A DNA stretch of 64,000 nt from NCBI RefSeq assembly GCF_032380675.1, contig NZ_JAWDIX010000002.1:62001-126000 (forward strand), read 5' to 3'. Positions 51,012 to 59,963 of this stretch are shown here, in pieces. The position numbers and the translations under genes were made by a program. The notes under the pieces are model-generated. The model was not told the DNA's origin, ran no database searches, and worked only from the letters and a program-made list of their open reading frames with translations. Every line of letters begins with the position of its first letter. The stretch's first letter is position 1. The DNA comes from Anaerolentibacter hominis (GTDB lineage Bacteria > Bacillota > Clostridia > Lachnospirales > Lachnospiraceae).

Positions 51012-51959
51012 ATGTACAAAGATTTGGATGTGTTGTGTATCGGCGGAATGTGTGCCGATCTGATGATCCGTCCGGTTGGAAAATTCATTTTTGATGCAGA
51101 TAAGAGTGATATTGATACGCTGGATACCAAGCTTGGCGGCGATGCAGCAAATGAATCTATTATTTTCGGACGTTACGGCATGAAGGTAGGCCTGGCAGGA
51201 GAGCTCGGCGAGGATGCTACCGGCAAAGAACTGTTGGACTATATGCATGAGAGCAACGTAGATACCAGCAATATTATTCTGCATGGCAGAACCAGAACCA
51301 GCGTGGTTATGATTCAGCCCAACGGCGACCGCAGTTTTCTTTCTTATGGAAGAGAACAGTGCAGATTCGGCAGAGACGATCTGGATCTGGAAATGTTAAA
51401 GCATACCAGAATGGTAGCCATTGGCAGTATCCATATTCTGCCTACACTGGATGAAGCACTTGCCGATTATTTTAAAGCGGCAAAAGAAGCTGGCGTTATT
51501 ACAGCTGCCGATCTGATGATGAATACCAATACCAAGAAGAAAGTGGATCTGATGCCGGTGTTTGCCAACACAGATTATCTGCTGCCAAGCTTTATTGAGG
51601 CACAGGAGCTGACCGGAGAGGATACGCCTGAAAAACAGGCGGAAAGACTGCTTTCTTACGGTATTAAAAATGTAGTAATCAAACTAGGAGAAGAAGGCTG
51701 CCTGGTTAAGAATGCGGAAGAAGAATTCCGTGTACCGATTTTCCCGGCAAAGGTTGTTGATACCACCGGAGCGGGCGATAATTTCGTCGCAAGTTTCCTG
51801 ACCGGTGTGTTAAAGGGCTGGAGTTTGAAAAAGTGTGCTACCTTTGCATCCGCGGCAGGTTCCATTGCAGTGCAGGGCGTAGGTGCTACTACCTGCGTTA
51901 AGAGCATGGAACAGGTATTTGATGTAATGAAGGCGGCCGGCAGATATATCGAAGATTAA
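51012..51959 (+). CDS. PfkB-family carbohydrate kinase 1 of 4
   Basis: Ribokinase-fold sugar or nucleoside kinase of 315 residues. The N-terminal LDVLCIGGMCADLMIRPVG, the GGDAANES motif near residue 42, and the C-terminal DTTGAGDNFVASFLTG signature with the catalytic Asp near 256 are all present, so it should be active. Start ATG 51012 has AGGGAGGA upstream. It is the first of four tandem paralogs sharing the same opening pattern, the GGDAANE motif and the DTTGAGDN signature. The 183-bp repeat copy B separates it from kinase 2. Confidence 0.92.
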   Translation: MYKDLDVLCIGGMCADLMIRPVGKFIFDADKSDIDTLDTKLGGDAANESIIFGRYGMKVGLAGELGEDATGKELLDYMHESNVDTSNIILHGRTRTSVVMIQPNGDRSFLSYGREQCRFGRDDLDLEMLKHTRMVAIGSIHILPTLDEALADYFKAAKEAGVITAADLMMNTNTKKKVDLMPVFANTDYLLPSFIEAQELTGEDTPEKQAERLLSYGIKNVVIKLGEEGCLVKNAEEEFRVPIFPAKVVDTTGAGDNFVASFLTGVLKGWSLKKCATFASAAGSIAVQGVGATTCVKSMEQVFDVMKAAGRYIED

Positions 51960-51973
51960 GCTTGAAAGTTAGT

Positions 51974-52157
51974 TTATCATGGAAGTAGATAAGACTCCCA
52001 CCTTTATAGGTGGTGAGTAAATAACCAATTTGTCTTGGTGGGAGCCCAGTCTCCTTCCAAGATAAAGCCTCCGGCGGATTGCAGAGCCGCACAGATGTAT
52101 TATGTCATGCAAAGCATGACGTGCGGCTCGCAGCAAGTACACCGAGGCGTACTTGAA
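51974..52157 (+). repeat. 183-bp multi-hairpin repeat, copy B
   Basis: Inserted between kinase genes 1 and 2. Same layout as copy A at 34974; here the second stem is best formed, ACTCCCACC against GGTGGTGAGT. The following 52158-52414 shows no gene; a GGCGAAGC / GCTTCGCC inverted repeat lies at 52165-52202 and kinase 2's ribosome site at about 52399. Confidence 0.88.
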
Positions 52158-52414
52158 AATGTTAGGCGAAGCAGACCCGAAATGTTCCGGGAAGCTTCGC
52201 CTTTCATTATCCTGGACAGTCTGCAGGATGCCCAGGCGCTGTCAAAATTTACCTGTTCGGAAGCCGCACGGATGTTTGGCTTTTTGCCTATTTCTTTTGT
52301 CCAATTTGGATGGATTTTCTTGCGAAAAGCGGGAAGCTATGGTAATATTAACTTAAATTTGGCGATTTTTCCGGCCAGTGGGAACGGTATCAAGAATAAA
52401 GGAGAGTGCGGGTA

Positions 52415-53362
52415 ATGGAGAAAAGATTTGATGTGCTGTGCGTAGGCGGTTTGGTCTGCGATTTTATGATCAAACCCGTGCCTGTGGACATGTTTCAGAA
52501 GGATGCGTGTTTTATTGATACGATTGAGACGAATGTGGGCGGTGATGCGGCCAATGAGTCTGTTGTTATGTCGAAGTTGGGCATGAAAGTAGGGCTTGCC
52601 TCCGAGGTGGGAGATGATTCTACCGGGAAAGATGTTCTGGCTTATCTGGAGAAAAACGGGGTGGACATAAGTAATGTGGTGGTTCGCGGGAATAAGAAAA
52701 CGAGGACGAATATCGTCAATATTGAGGCGGGCGGTGAACGGCATTTTTTGATCTTCCCTATGGAATTTGATGAGTTCGGCGGAGATGATTTGAATTATGA
52801 TGTGCTGAAGGATACCAGAATGGTCAGCGTGGGAAGTATTCACGCCTATGTAGGCCTGGACGCGGCTCTGGCGGACTATCTGAAGGCGGCGAAGGAAGCC
52901 GGATGTATTACATCGGCCGATATGGTGAGCAATTTGACAAAGCAGCCTCTTGAGGAGACAAAGAAAATTATCGCTCAGCTGGACTATCTGATTCCCAGCG
53001 AGGGTGAGGCGGAGGAGCTGACCGGTTTGAAGGACCCGAAGGAGATGGCGGATTGCCTGCTTTCCTGGGGCGCGAAAAATGTGATTATTAAATTAGGTGA
53101 AAAAGGCTGCTATGTAAAGAACGCTGCGGAAGAATTTTCCGTACCGATTTTTCCTGCTAAGGCTATCGATACCACCGGAGCAGGGGATAACTTTACCGGT
53201 TCTTTTCTGACCGCAGTTTTAATGGGCTGGGACCTGAAGAAATGTGCCCATTTTGCCTGTGCGACAGGAAGCATTGCGGTGCAGAGCATCGGCGCTACCA
53301 CCGGGCTTAAGGATATGGATCAGGTGATCAGCGTGATGAAAGAAAACAATCGGTGGATGTAA
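52415..53362 (+). CDS. PfkB-family carbohydrate kinase 2 of 4
   Basis: 315-residue paralog of kinase 1. It opens FDVLCVGGLVCDFMIKPVP, has VGGDAANESVVMSKLG near residue 42, IVNIEAGGERHF near 104, and the DTTGAGDNFTGSFLTAVLMG signature near 252. All catalytic residues of the family appear intact. Start ATG 52415 has AAGGAGAG about ten bases upstream, preferred over GTG 52406. The next kinase starts ten bases after its stop, so kinases 2 to 4 look like one transcription unit. Confidence 0.92.
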   Translation: MEKRFDVLCVGGLVCDFMIKPVPVDMFQKDACFIDTIETNVGGDAANESVVMSKLGMKVGLASEVGDDSTGKDVLAYLEKNGVDISNVVVRGNKKTRTNIVNIEAGGERHFLIFPMEFDEFGGDDLNYDVLKDTRMVSVGSIHAYVGLDAALADYLKAAKEAGCITSADMVSNLTKQPLEETKKIIAQLDYLIPSEGEAEELTGLKDPKEMADCLLSWGAKNVIIKLGEKGCYVKNAAEEFSVPIFPAKAIDTTGAGDNFTGSFLTAVLMGWDLKKCAHFACATGSIAVQSIGATTGLKDMDQVISVMKENNRWM

Positions 53363-53372
53363 AGGAGAGGAC

Positions 53373-54317
53373 ATGGAGAAAGAATATGATATCTTGTGCG
53401 TCGGCTGCATGGTCTGTGATTTTCTGCTGAAGCCGGTTCCGAAGGATTTTTATAATCATGATACTTACATACTGGACTCAATGGAGAATAATATAGGCGG
53501 CGATGCTGCGAATGAAGCGGTAATCATGGCAAAACTGGGCAATAAGGTTGCACTTGTGACGGAGGCCGGCGGCGATGGTACGGGCCGGGAGCTGATGGAT
53601 TACCTGAACGGGTTTGGGATTGATACCAGCCATATTGCGGTCAGAGAGGGAATGAGAACTCAGACCAGCGTGCTTGCCATCTGTGATGACGGAGACCGGC
53701 ATGCACTTATAACACCTCTTTCCGAAACCGGATATGGCAGCCGGGAGCTGGATTACTCTCTGCTGGAGAAAACAAAAGCGGTGAGTATCGGAAGCATGAT
53801 GATGTATCCGGAGCTGGATAAGCGTCTGCCGGATTATTTAAAGAGAGCCAGGGAGCTGGGTGTTTTGACAGCCGGAGATATGATGGTGAATCATTTTGAT
53901 GGATGGCTGGAGAACATGAAGAGAATTCTGCCTCATCTGGACTATTTCTTCCCCAACGAGGTGGAGGCAGAGCTTTTAACCGGAGAATCTGATCCGGAGA
54001 AGATGGCAGAGACTTTGTTTGAATGGGGCGTGAAAAACGTTATCCTGAAGCTGGGTCCGGATGGGTGTTATATCCGAAACGGAGATGGAAGTTTTTCCGT
54101 ACCGGCTTTCCCTGCGGAGTGTATTGACACCACAGGAGCAGGGGACAACTTTGTAGCGGCTTTTCTGACAGCAGCGGTTAGAGGCTGGGATATCAGACGC
54201 TGTACAGACTTTGCCAGTGCTGCGGGAGCAATTGCAGTCAGTTCTATGGGAACGACGACAGGAATCAGGGACATGGAGCAGGTCATCAATTTGATGAAAG
54301 CTCATGGCAGATATTAA
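53373..54317 (+). CDS. PfkB-family carbohydrate kinase 3 of 4
   Basis: 314-residue paralog. It opens YDILCVGCMVCDFLLKPVP, has IGGDAANEAVIMAKLG near residue 41 and the DTTGAGDNFVAAFLTAAVRG signature near 251. Substrate-pocket segments differ from its neighbours, for example SMMMYPELDKRLPDYLKRA and AGDMMVNHFDGWLENM near 150-175, hinting at a different substrate. AAGGAGAGG precedes the ATG. Confidence 0.92.
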   Translation: MEKEYDILCVGCMVCDFLLKPVPKDFYNHDTYILDSMENNIGGDAANEAVIMAKLGNKVALVTEAGGDGTGRELMDYLNGFGIDTSHIAVREGMRTQTSVLAICDDGDRHALITPLSETGYGSRELDYSLLEKTKAVSIGSMMMYPELDKRLPDYLKRARELGVLTAGDMMVNHFDGWLENMKRILPHLDYFFPNEVEAELLTGESDPEKMAETLFEWGVKNVILKLGPDGCYIRNGDGSFSVPAFPAECIDTTGAGDNFVAAFLTAAVRGWDIRRCTDFASAAGAIAVSSMGTTTGIRDMEQVINLMKAHGRY

Positions 54318-54343
54318 AAACAGTTTAAAGGAGAGTAATTGGG

Positions 54344-55297
54344 ATGGACAAGAATTATGATGTGCTGTGTATCGGCGGAATGGTTTGTGACTTTTTGGTA
54401 CAGCCTGTACCGACGACGCTGTTCGAGCATGAGGTGGCCCGCGTTGACAGCATGAAAACAAACGTAGGGGGCGACGCAGCCAACGAATCTACTATCATGG
54501 CAAGACTGGGTGTAAAGGTTATTCTGGGTACGGAAGCAGGAGATGACGGAACCGGACATCAGCTGGTTCAATACATGGAAGACAACGGTGTGGACTGCGG
54601 TAATGTGGTATTCCGGAAGGAAGCGCCGACCAGAACCAATATTGTAATGATCCGTGAGGACGGAGAACGCCATTTCGTCGTACTATCCCATCGCAGCAGG
54701 GGTTTTGGTGAGAAGAGCGATCTGGACTATGATCTGTTAAAGCGGGTGAAGGTAGTGAGTGTGGGCAGTCTGCACATCGCGCAGGCGCTGGATGAAAATC
54801 TGGCGGATTATCTGAAGGCGGCGAAGGAAGCCGGCGTTGTTACGATTGTAGATATGGTAACCAACAGCCGGAATCAGTCTCTGGATGATATGAAGGAGAT
54901 CTTTAAATATACAGACTATCTGGCTCCAAGTGAAATTGAGGCGGAGGAGCTGACCGGAAAGAGTGATCCGGAGGAGATGGCTGACATCATCCTTTCCTGG
55001 GGGGTTAAGAACGTAATTATTAAACTGGGTTCCAAAGGCTGTTACTGCAAGAATGAGAAAGAGTCGTTCTTTATGCCGGTATTCCCGACGGATTGTGTAG
55101 ATACAACCGGTGCGGGGGATAACTACATGGCAGGCTTTGCCACCGCAATCGTAAACGGTCTGGGCTTTAAGCAGAGTGCTAATTTTGCATCCGCGGTAGG
55201 CGCGATCAGCGTGCAGGGCATCGGTTCCACCACAGCCGTACAGAGCATGGAGCAGGTTGTGGATTACATGAAGAAATTCGACCGGTATGAGGTTTAA
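54344..55297 (+). CDS. PfkB-family carbohydrate kinase 4 of 4
   Basis: 317-residue paralog. It opens YDVLCIGGMVCDFLVQPVP, has VGGDAANESTIMARLG near residue 41, and DTTGAGDNYMAGFATAIVNG near 250. AAAGGAGAG precedes the ATG. It closes the kinase run and is followed by a palindrome and terminator at 55334. As with its paralogs, the catalytic Asp and anion-hole glycines are present, and the sugar is unknown. Confidence 0.92.
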   Translation: MDKNYDVLCIGGMVCDFLVQPVPTTLFEHEVARVDSMKTNVGGDAANESTIMARLGVKVILGTEAGDDGTGHQLVQYMEDNGVDCGNVVFRKEAPTRTNIVMIREDGERHFVVLSHRSRGFGEKSDLDYDLLKRVKVVSVGSLHIAQALDENLADYLKAAKEAGVVTIVDMVTNSRNQSLDDMKEIFKYTDYLAPSEIEAEELTGKSDPEEMADIILSWGVKNVIIKLGSKGCYCKNEKESFFMPVFPTDCVDTTGAGDNYMAGFATAIVNGLGFKQSANFASAVGAISVQGIGSTTAVQSMEQVVDYMKKFDRYEV

Positions 55298-55333
55298 ATA
55301 AGGAAGAATTAAGAAGGAAGAATGAATAAGGAT

Positions 55334-55375
55334 AGAGGTTGGAAGAATTCTTTCAACCTCTAATTCTTCTTTTTG
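55334..55375 (+). terminator. Palindromic terminator after the kinase run
   Basis: AGAGGTTGGAAGAA against TTCTTTCAACCTCT (14 bp, near perfect) at 55334-55361, followed by AATTCTTCTTTTTG. Flanking purine- and pyrimidine-rich words GAAGAATGAA / TTCATTCTTC recur near 14730. Confidence 0.7.
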
Positions 55376-55440
55376 TGTCCGGCACAGTATTTTTCATTTT
55401 TCACTCTTCATTCTTCATTTTTATTATAATGGGGGTTTTT

Positions 55441-55941
55441 ATGCTGAAAACTTTTTATCCGGATGAATACCTGGATTCTGCTTATGTCATTGATTACGAG
55501 GCACTGTTCAGAGAAGGTTACCGGGGAATTATTTTTGATATTGACAACACGCTGGTGGAGCACGGGGCGGATGCAAGCCGCCGGTCTGTTGAATTGATGA
55601 AACGTCTCAAGAACCTGGGGTTTGGCGTCTGCCTTCTGTCGAATAACCAGCAGGAACGGGTGGAACGGTTTAACCGGGATGCCGGAGTTTCTTATATTTA
55701 TAATGCCCATAAGCCGGCAAGGAGCGGATACGAGAGAGCAATGAAAGTGATGGGTACAGAGCTTTCGAACACGGTTTTTATCGGGGATCAGCTTTTTACC
55801 GATGTATGGGGAGCAAAGAGAATGGGGATGCGCAGCATCCTTGTTAAGCCCATATCACCGAAAGAGGAAATTCAGATTGTTTTAAAGAGGAAATTAGAGC
55901 GGATTGTGCTGCATTTTTATCGGAAGAGTAGAGAAAACTAA
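55441..55941 (+). CDS. YqeG-family HAD-type phosphatase
   Basis: 166-residue HAD IIIA phosphatase. The start MLKTFYPDEYLDSAY matches the YqeG family; an upstream extension is hydrophobic and lies in a TTCATTCTTC-type repeat, so it is rejected. Motif I is GIIFDIDNTLVEHG near residue 28, motif II VCLLSNNQQERV near 64, motif III includes the Lys of AHKPARSGYERA, and motif IV is FIGDQLFTDVWGAKRMGM near 115. In Firmicutes YqeG sits beside ribosome-assembly genes; its substrate is uncertain. GGGGG lies before the ATG. Confidence 0.9.
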   Translation: MLKTFYPDEYLDSAYVIDYEALFREGYRGIIFDIDNTLVEHGADASRRSVELMKRLKNLGFGVCLLSNNQQERVERFNRDAGVSYIYNAHKPARSGYERAMKVMGTELSNTVFIGDQLFTDVWGAKRMGMRSILVKPISPKEEIQIVLKRKLERIVLHFYRKSREN

Positions 55942-56004
55942 GTCCGGCAGGGCTTTTATCTGAGGCAGCAGCAATGCGGCAGATTTGAGAAGGGAAGCGT
56001 TAAC

Positions 56005-57060
56005 GTGAAAAATATGCTCAAGGCAGTAATGGAAAAATATGAGATGGATGCCCTGCTGGTATCCGGGGAAGCAAATATGCGTTATATCAGCGGATTTTCC
56101 GGAGGTACCGGCTTTCTGCTGCTGACTGAGGACGGCAGATATGTGCTGACTGATTCCCGGTATACCGTTCAGGCAGAGCAGGAGGCGGCGGGATATACGG
56201 TTGTGGATGCGGCGGCCGGTTATGCCGCGGCGATTAACGCCTGTATGAAGAAAAAAGTAAAGCGGCTGGGGTTTGAGGGACAGAGGGTTTTGTTCAGTTC
56301 TTATTCCATGCTGAAGGAGAAGCTGGACGCAGAAGAACTGGTGCCGATTGGGTCTGAACTGGATGAGCTGCGTATGGTGAAGACGGAGGAGGAACTGGAG
56401 TGTATACGGCGGGCTGAGGCAATCGGTGATATGGCCTTTGAGCAGATAGTATCTTATATAAAGCCTGGAATGACTGAATTGGAAGTGGCCGCACGGCTGG
56501 AGTATATTATGAAGACAGAGGGCGCGGAAGCTCTGAGTTTTGACAGTATTGTGGCGTCCGGTCTTAATTCTGCTATGCCCCATGCAAAACCGGGTAGAAA
56601 AAAGATTGAAAAAGGCGATTTTGTGACGATGGATTTCGGCTGCAAGTACCGGGGATATTGTTCCGATATGACCCGTACCATAGTAGTTGGGAAAGCCAGT
56701 GAGCGTCAGAAGGAGATATATGAGCTGGTATTGAAGGCGCAGGAAGAGGCGCTGGCCTTTATTCATGCGGGTGTTACCGGAAAAGAAGTGGATGATGTGG
56801 CGAGAAAGGTGATCACAGAGGCCGGTTATGGAGACTGTTTCGGACATGGCCTGGGACACGGAGTGGGTCTTGAAATCCATGAACTGCCTAATTTGTCAAA
56901 AAGCGGACTTACGGTTTTGAAACCGGGTATGATTGAAACTGTGGAGCCAGGAATTTATATAAAAGGATTCGGAGGAGTTAGAATTGAGGATCTGGTGGCG
57001 GTCATGGAAAATGGCTGCATAAACTTCACAAATTCCCCAAAATACCTGATTGAATTATAA
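56005..57060 (+). CDS. M24-family metallopeptidase (Xaa-Pro aminopeptidase/dipeptidase)
   Basis: Cytosolic aminopeptidase of 351 residues that cleaves before proline. The N-terminal creatinase domain (1-120) has MRYISGFSGGTGFLLLTEDG. The pita-bread catalytic domain shows metal ligands: two Asp in TMDFGCKYRGYCSDMTRT near 208-222, His in FGHGLGHGVGLEIHE near 283, Glu in ETVEPGIYI near 313 and Glu in VRIEDLVAV near 328. Start GTG 56005 is used with GGGAAG upstream; ATG 56014 is possible. It precedes efp, an arrangement usual in Firmicutes. Confidence 0.94.
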   Translation: MKNMLKAVMEKYEMDALLVSGEANMRYISGFSGGTGFLLLTEDGRYVLTDSRYTVQAEQEAAGYTVVDAAAGYAAAINACMKKKVKRLGFEGQRVLFSSYSMLKEKLDAEELVPIGSELDELRMVKTEEELECIRRAEAIGDMAFEQIVSYIKPGMTELEVAARLEYIMKTEGAEALSFDSIVASGLNSAMPHAKPGRKKIEKGDFVTMDFGCKYRGYCSDMTRTIVVGKASERQKEIYELVLKAQEEALAFIHAGVTGKEVDDVARKVITEAGYGDCFGHGLGHGVGLEIHELPNLSKSGLTVLKPGMIETVEPGIYIKGFGGVRIEDLVAVMENGCINFTNSPKYLIEL

Positions 57061-57140
57061 GAATTGCCAAAAAAGAGTTGAAAAAAGAAAAAAACTATTA
57101 TACACTAATTGGTAGAGAATTTTAAGGAGGAGTATCTTAT

Positions 57141-57698
57141 ATGGTATCAGCTGGAGATTTTAGAAACGGCTTAACGATTGAATTAGATAACGGCGTATAT
57201 CAGGTAATTGAGTTTCAGCATGTAAAACCGGGTAAAGGCGCTGCTTTTGTCAGAACAAAATTAAAAGATATCAAGAATGGCGGCGTGATCGAGAGAACGT
57301 TCCGTCCTACAGAGAAATGTCCCCAGGCTCATATTGAGAGAAAAGATATGCAGTATTTGTATGCAGATTCTGATTTATATAATTTTATGGATGTGGAAAC
57401 TTATGATCAGTTCGCACTTACACAGGATGCAGTCGGTGATTCTCTGAAATTTGTAAAAGAGAACGAGATGGTGAAGATGCTTTCCCACAATGGTAATATT
57501 TTTGCAATTGAACCTCCGCTCTTTGTAGAGCTGGTGATTACGGATACCGAGCCTGGATTTAAGGGTGATACGGCTACCGGAGCAACGAAGCCGGCAGTGG
57601 TGGAGACCGGAGCAACCGTTTATGTTCCTCTGTTTGTAGAACAGGGCGATAAGATCAGCATCGATACAAGAACCGGTGAATATTTAAAGAGAGTCTAA
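57141..57698 (+). CDS. efp: Elongation factor P
   Basis: 185-residue translation factor that rescues ribosomes stalled at polyproline. Three beta-barrel domains: N-terminal KOW-like (1-64) starting MVSAGDFRNGLTIELD and with the loop KPGKGAAFVRTKL, whose Lys near 32 is the post-translational modification site; middle OB (65-127) with YLYADSDLYNFMDVETYDQ; and C-terminal OB with GDTATGATKPAVVETGATVYVP. AAGGAGGAG precedes the ATG. Own promoter region is AT-rich. Confidence 0.97.
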   Translation: MVSAGDFRNGLTIELDNGVYQVIEFQHVKPGKGAAFVRTKLKDIKNGGVIERTFRPTEKCPQAHIERKDMQYLYADSDLYNFMDVETYDQFALTQDAVGDSLKFVKENEMVKMLSHNGNIFAIEPPLFVELVITDTEPGFKGDTATGATKPAVVETGATVYVPLFVEQGDKISIDTRTGEYLKRV

Positions 57699-57728
57699 TA
57701 TTCGTTCAACAGATGGTTTATAGGACTT

Positions 57729-57776
57729 AAAGCTCTAGGATTTGTACACGTTGTTTGTGTAATCTTAGGGCTTTCT
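57729..57776 (+). terminator. Terminator of efp
   Basis: AAAGCTCTAGGATT pairs with AATCTTAGGGCTTT (with wobbles) around GTACACGTTGTTTGTGT, followed by CTTTC. Confidence 0.55.
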
Positions 57777-57840
57777 TTCGATATATGGATTTTGCGGGAA
57801 CGGGTGAATGTTTCCCGGTGCAGTGTGGGAGGTCAGACAG

Positions 57841-58344
57841 ATGAACATTTTTATAATCGGATTTATGGGGTCCGGCAAGAGTACGATCGCTAAAATATTG
57901 AGCGAGCGCACAAAGATGGAGTATGTGGAGACGGATGCCATGATCGTCGGTCAGGAGGGCAAAAGTATCGCCGATATATTTGAGACCGACGGAGAGGACT
58001 ATTTCCGTGATGTGGAGACCGGTATTTTGAAGCAGTTGGAGGGGCAGCTGGATGGTAAAATCGTCTCCTGCGGAGGGGGTATCGTGCTGCGGAAGCAGAA
58101 TGTGGAGTCAATGAAACGAAATGGCAGAATTGTGCTCCTGACCGCGGAGCCGGATAGTATTCTGGAGAGGGTCCGGTCCAGCCGGGAGAGACCGATTTTG
58201 AATGATCATATGAATGTACCCTATATCAGGGGATTGATGGAGAAGCGGGAGCCGTATTACCGGGCGGCGGCAGACTTTGTAGTCAGAACAGATGGAAAAT
58301 CCAAGGAGGAAATTGTCAGGGAGATACTGGAACTGATGGGGTAA
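57841..58344 (+). CDS. aroK: Shikimate kinase
   Basis: 167-residue P-loop kinase that phosphorylates shikimate in aromatic amino-acid synthesis. The start MNIFIIGFMGSGKSTIAKIL at 57841 gives Walker A at residues 7-15, with GGGAGGT upstream. Substrate-binding VETDAMIV near 31, SCGGGIVLR near 76, and the lid region with SRERPILND near 114 fit the AroK/AroL family. It is not with other aro genes here. The next gene starts 24 bases later. Confidence 0.94.
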   Translation: MNIFIIGFMGSGKSTIAKILSERTKMEYVETDAMIVGQEGKSIADIFETDGEDYFRDVETGILKQLEGQLDGKIVSCGGGIVLRKQNVESMKRNGRIVLLTAEPDSILERVRSSRERPILNDHMNVPYIRGLMEKREPYYRAAADFVVRTDGKSKEEIVREILELMG

Positions 58345-58368
58345 TAGGGATATACAAGGGAGAAACGT

Positions 58369-59940
58369 ATGGAAAGTAACATGAAGGAACAGGTCAAAAA
58401 GGGGAAAAAGGGGTTATTTCACGTAATATTCAGCAGAATCTTTGTGGTATTTCTGCTGCTGGCTCTGCAGGTTGGTTTTCTGGCCTTTATGTTCACCAAA
58501 CTGACTCATATGGTGGCGGCCTATACGGTGCTCACCATTTTTGCAGGAATTTTGGTGGTCTACATATTGAACCGGCGGGAGAATCCGGCAATGAAAATGA
58601 GCTGGATGATTATTATACTGGTTGTACCGGTGTTTGGTGCGCTTCTGTATTTATTTATCAGCCTTCAGATTGAGACTAATCTGATCAAACGGCACTATCG
58701 GATGCTCATCGAGGAAACCAGGCCCTGCCTTTTGCAGGATGAAGGTGTCTTTGCGGAGCTGGAGCAGAAGGACAAGCAGTTGTCCGGGGTGGCCCGCTAT
58801 CTGCGCAATTACGAGGGTTATCCGGTCTATAAGAATACAAAGGCGACTTATTTCCCGGTGGGTGAAGACAAATTTAAAGAGCTGCTGATCCAGCTGGAGA
58901 AGGCTGAAAGGTTTATTTTTCTGGAATACTTTATCGTGGAAGAAGGCTATATGTGGAACTCGGTTCTGGAGATTCTGAAACGAAAGGTGAAGGAAGGGGT
59001 GGAGGTCCGTTTTATGTATGACGGAACCTGCTGGATATCTCTTCTTCCGTACAGCTATCCGAAGAAGATGCAGGCGCTTGGGATTAAATGCAAAATGTTC
59101 GCGCCGGTGAAGCCGGCGCTTTCTACCTATCAGAATAACCGGGATCATCGGAAGATACTGGTGATCGACGGAAAGGTGGGATTTACCGGGGGCGTGAATC
59201 TGGCCGACGAGTATATCAATAAGAAGGAACGGTTCGGGCACTGGAAGGATACCGCCATTATGCTGGAGGGCGACGCTGTCAGAAGTATGACGGTCATGTT
59301 TCTGCAGATGTGGAATATTACGGAGCGGGAAGGGGAGGAAAACTTTGGTAAGTACCTGCTTCCGGCCGGTTCCTATGTGCCGGAAGGGGCATCCGGCTTT
59401 GTGATGCCTTACGGGGACAGCCCTTATAATGAAGAGAATCTGGCTGAGCTGGTCTACATGAGCATCCTGAATACGGCTACCAGTTACGTGCACATCATGA
59501 CGCCCTATCTGATTCTGGATAATGAGATGATCCAGGCCTTAACCTTTGCTGCAAAACGGGGAGTTGAAGTCATAATTATCATGCCCCACATACCGGATAA
59601 ATGGTATGCATTTGTCCTGGCAAAGACATATTACCGGGAGCTGATGGATTATGGCGTGAAGATTTACGAATATACGCCGGGCTTCGTCCATGCCAAATCC
59701 TTTGTATCGGATGATGAGAAGGCTGTGGTGGGTACGATTAACCTGGATTACCGAAGCCTGTATCTCCACTATGAGTGTGCCGCCTATATGTACCAAAGCG
59801 ATGTGGTGGCTGACGTAGAGAGAGATTTCCAGGAGACTCTGGCAAAATCACAGTTGGTGACGGTGGAGGACTGCCGGAAACTGCACTGGTTTAAGAAGCT
59901 GTGCGGCAGAGTGCTGCGTTTGATCGCACCGTTAATGTAA
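58369..59940 (+). CDS. cls: Cardiolipin synthase
   Basis: Membrane phospholipase D-type enzyme of 523 residues that joins two phosphatidylglycerols. Three N-terminal hydrophobic helices (about 20-105) precede the catalytic part. Two HKD motifs are intact: NRDHRKILVIDGKVGFTGG near 262-280 and FVHAKSFVSDDEKAVVGTIN near 441-460, each with the Asn/Gly-rich follow-on. Length and layout match Firmicutes Cls. AAGGGAGA precedes the ATG. Confidence 0.95.
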   Translation: MESNMKEQVKKGKKGLFHVIFSRIFVVFLLLALQVGFLAFMFTKLTHMVAAYTVLTIFAGILVVYILNRRENPAMKMSWMIIILVVPVFGALLYLFISLQIETNLIKRHYRMLIEETRPCLLQDEGVFAELEQKDKQLSGVARYLRNYEGYPVYKNTKATYFPVGEDKFKELLIQLEKAERFIFLEYFIVEEGYMWNSVLEILKRKVKEGVEVRFMYDGTCWISLLPYSYPKKMQALGIKCKMFAPVKPALSTYQNNRDHRKILVIDGKVGFTGGVNLADEYINKKERFGHWKDTAIMLEGDAVRSMTVMFLQMWNITEREGEENFGKYLLPAGSYVPEGASGFVMPYGDSPYNEENLAELVYMSILNTATSYVHIMTPYLILDNEMIQALTFAAKRGVEVIIIMPHIPDKWYAFVLAKTYYRELMDYGVKIYEYTPGFVHAKSFVSDDEKAVVGTINLDYRSLYLHYECAAYMYQSDVVADVERDFQETLAKSQLVTVEDCRKLHWFKKLCGRVLRLIAPLM

Positions 59941-59963
59941 CGGGCCGCCTTTATTTTCAGAAA

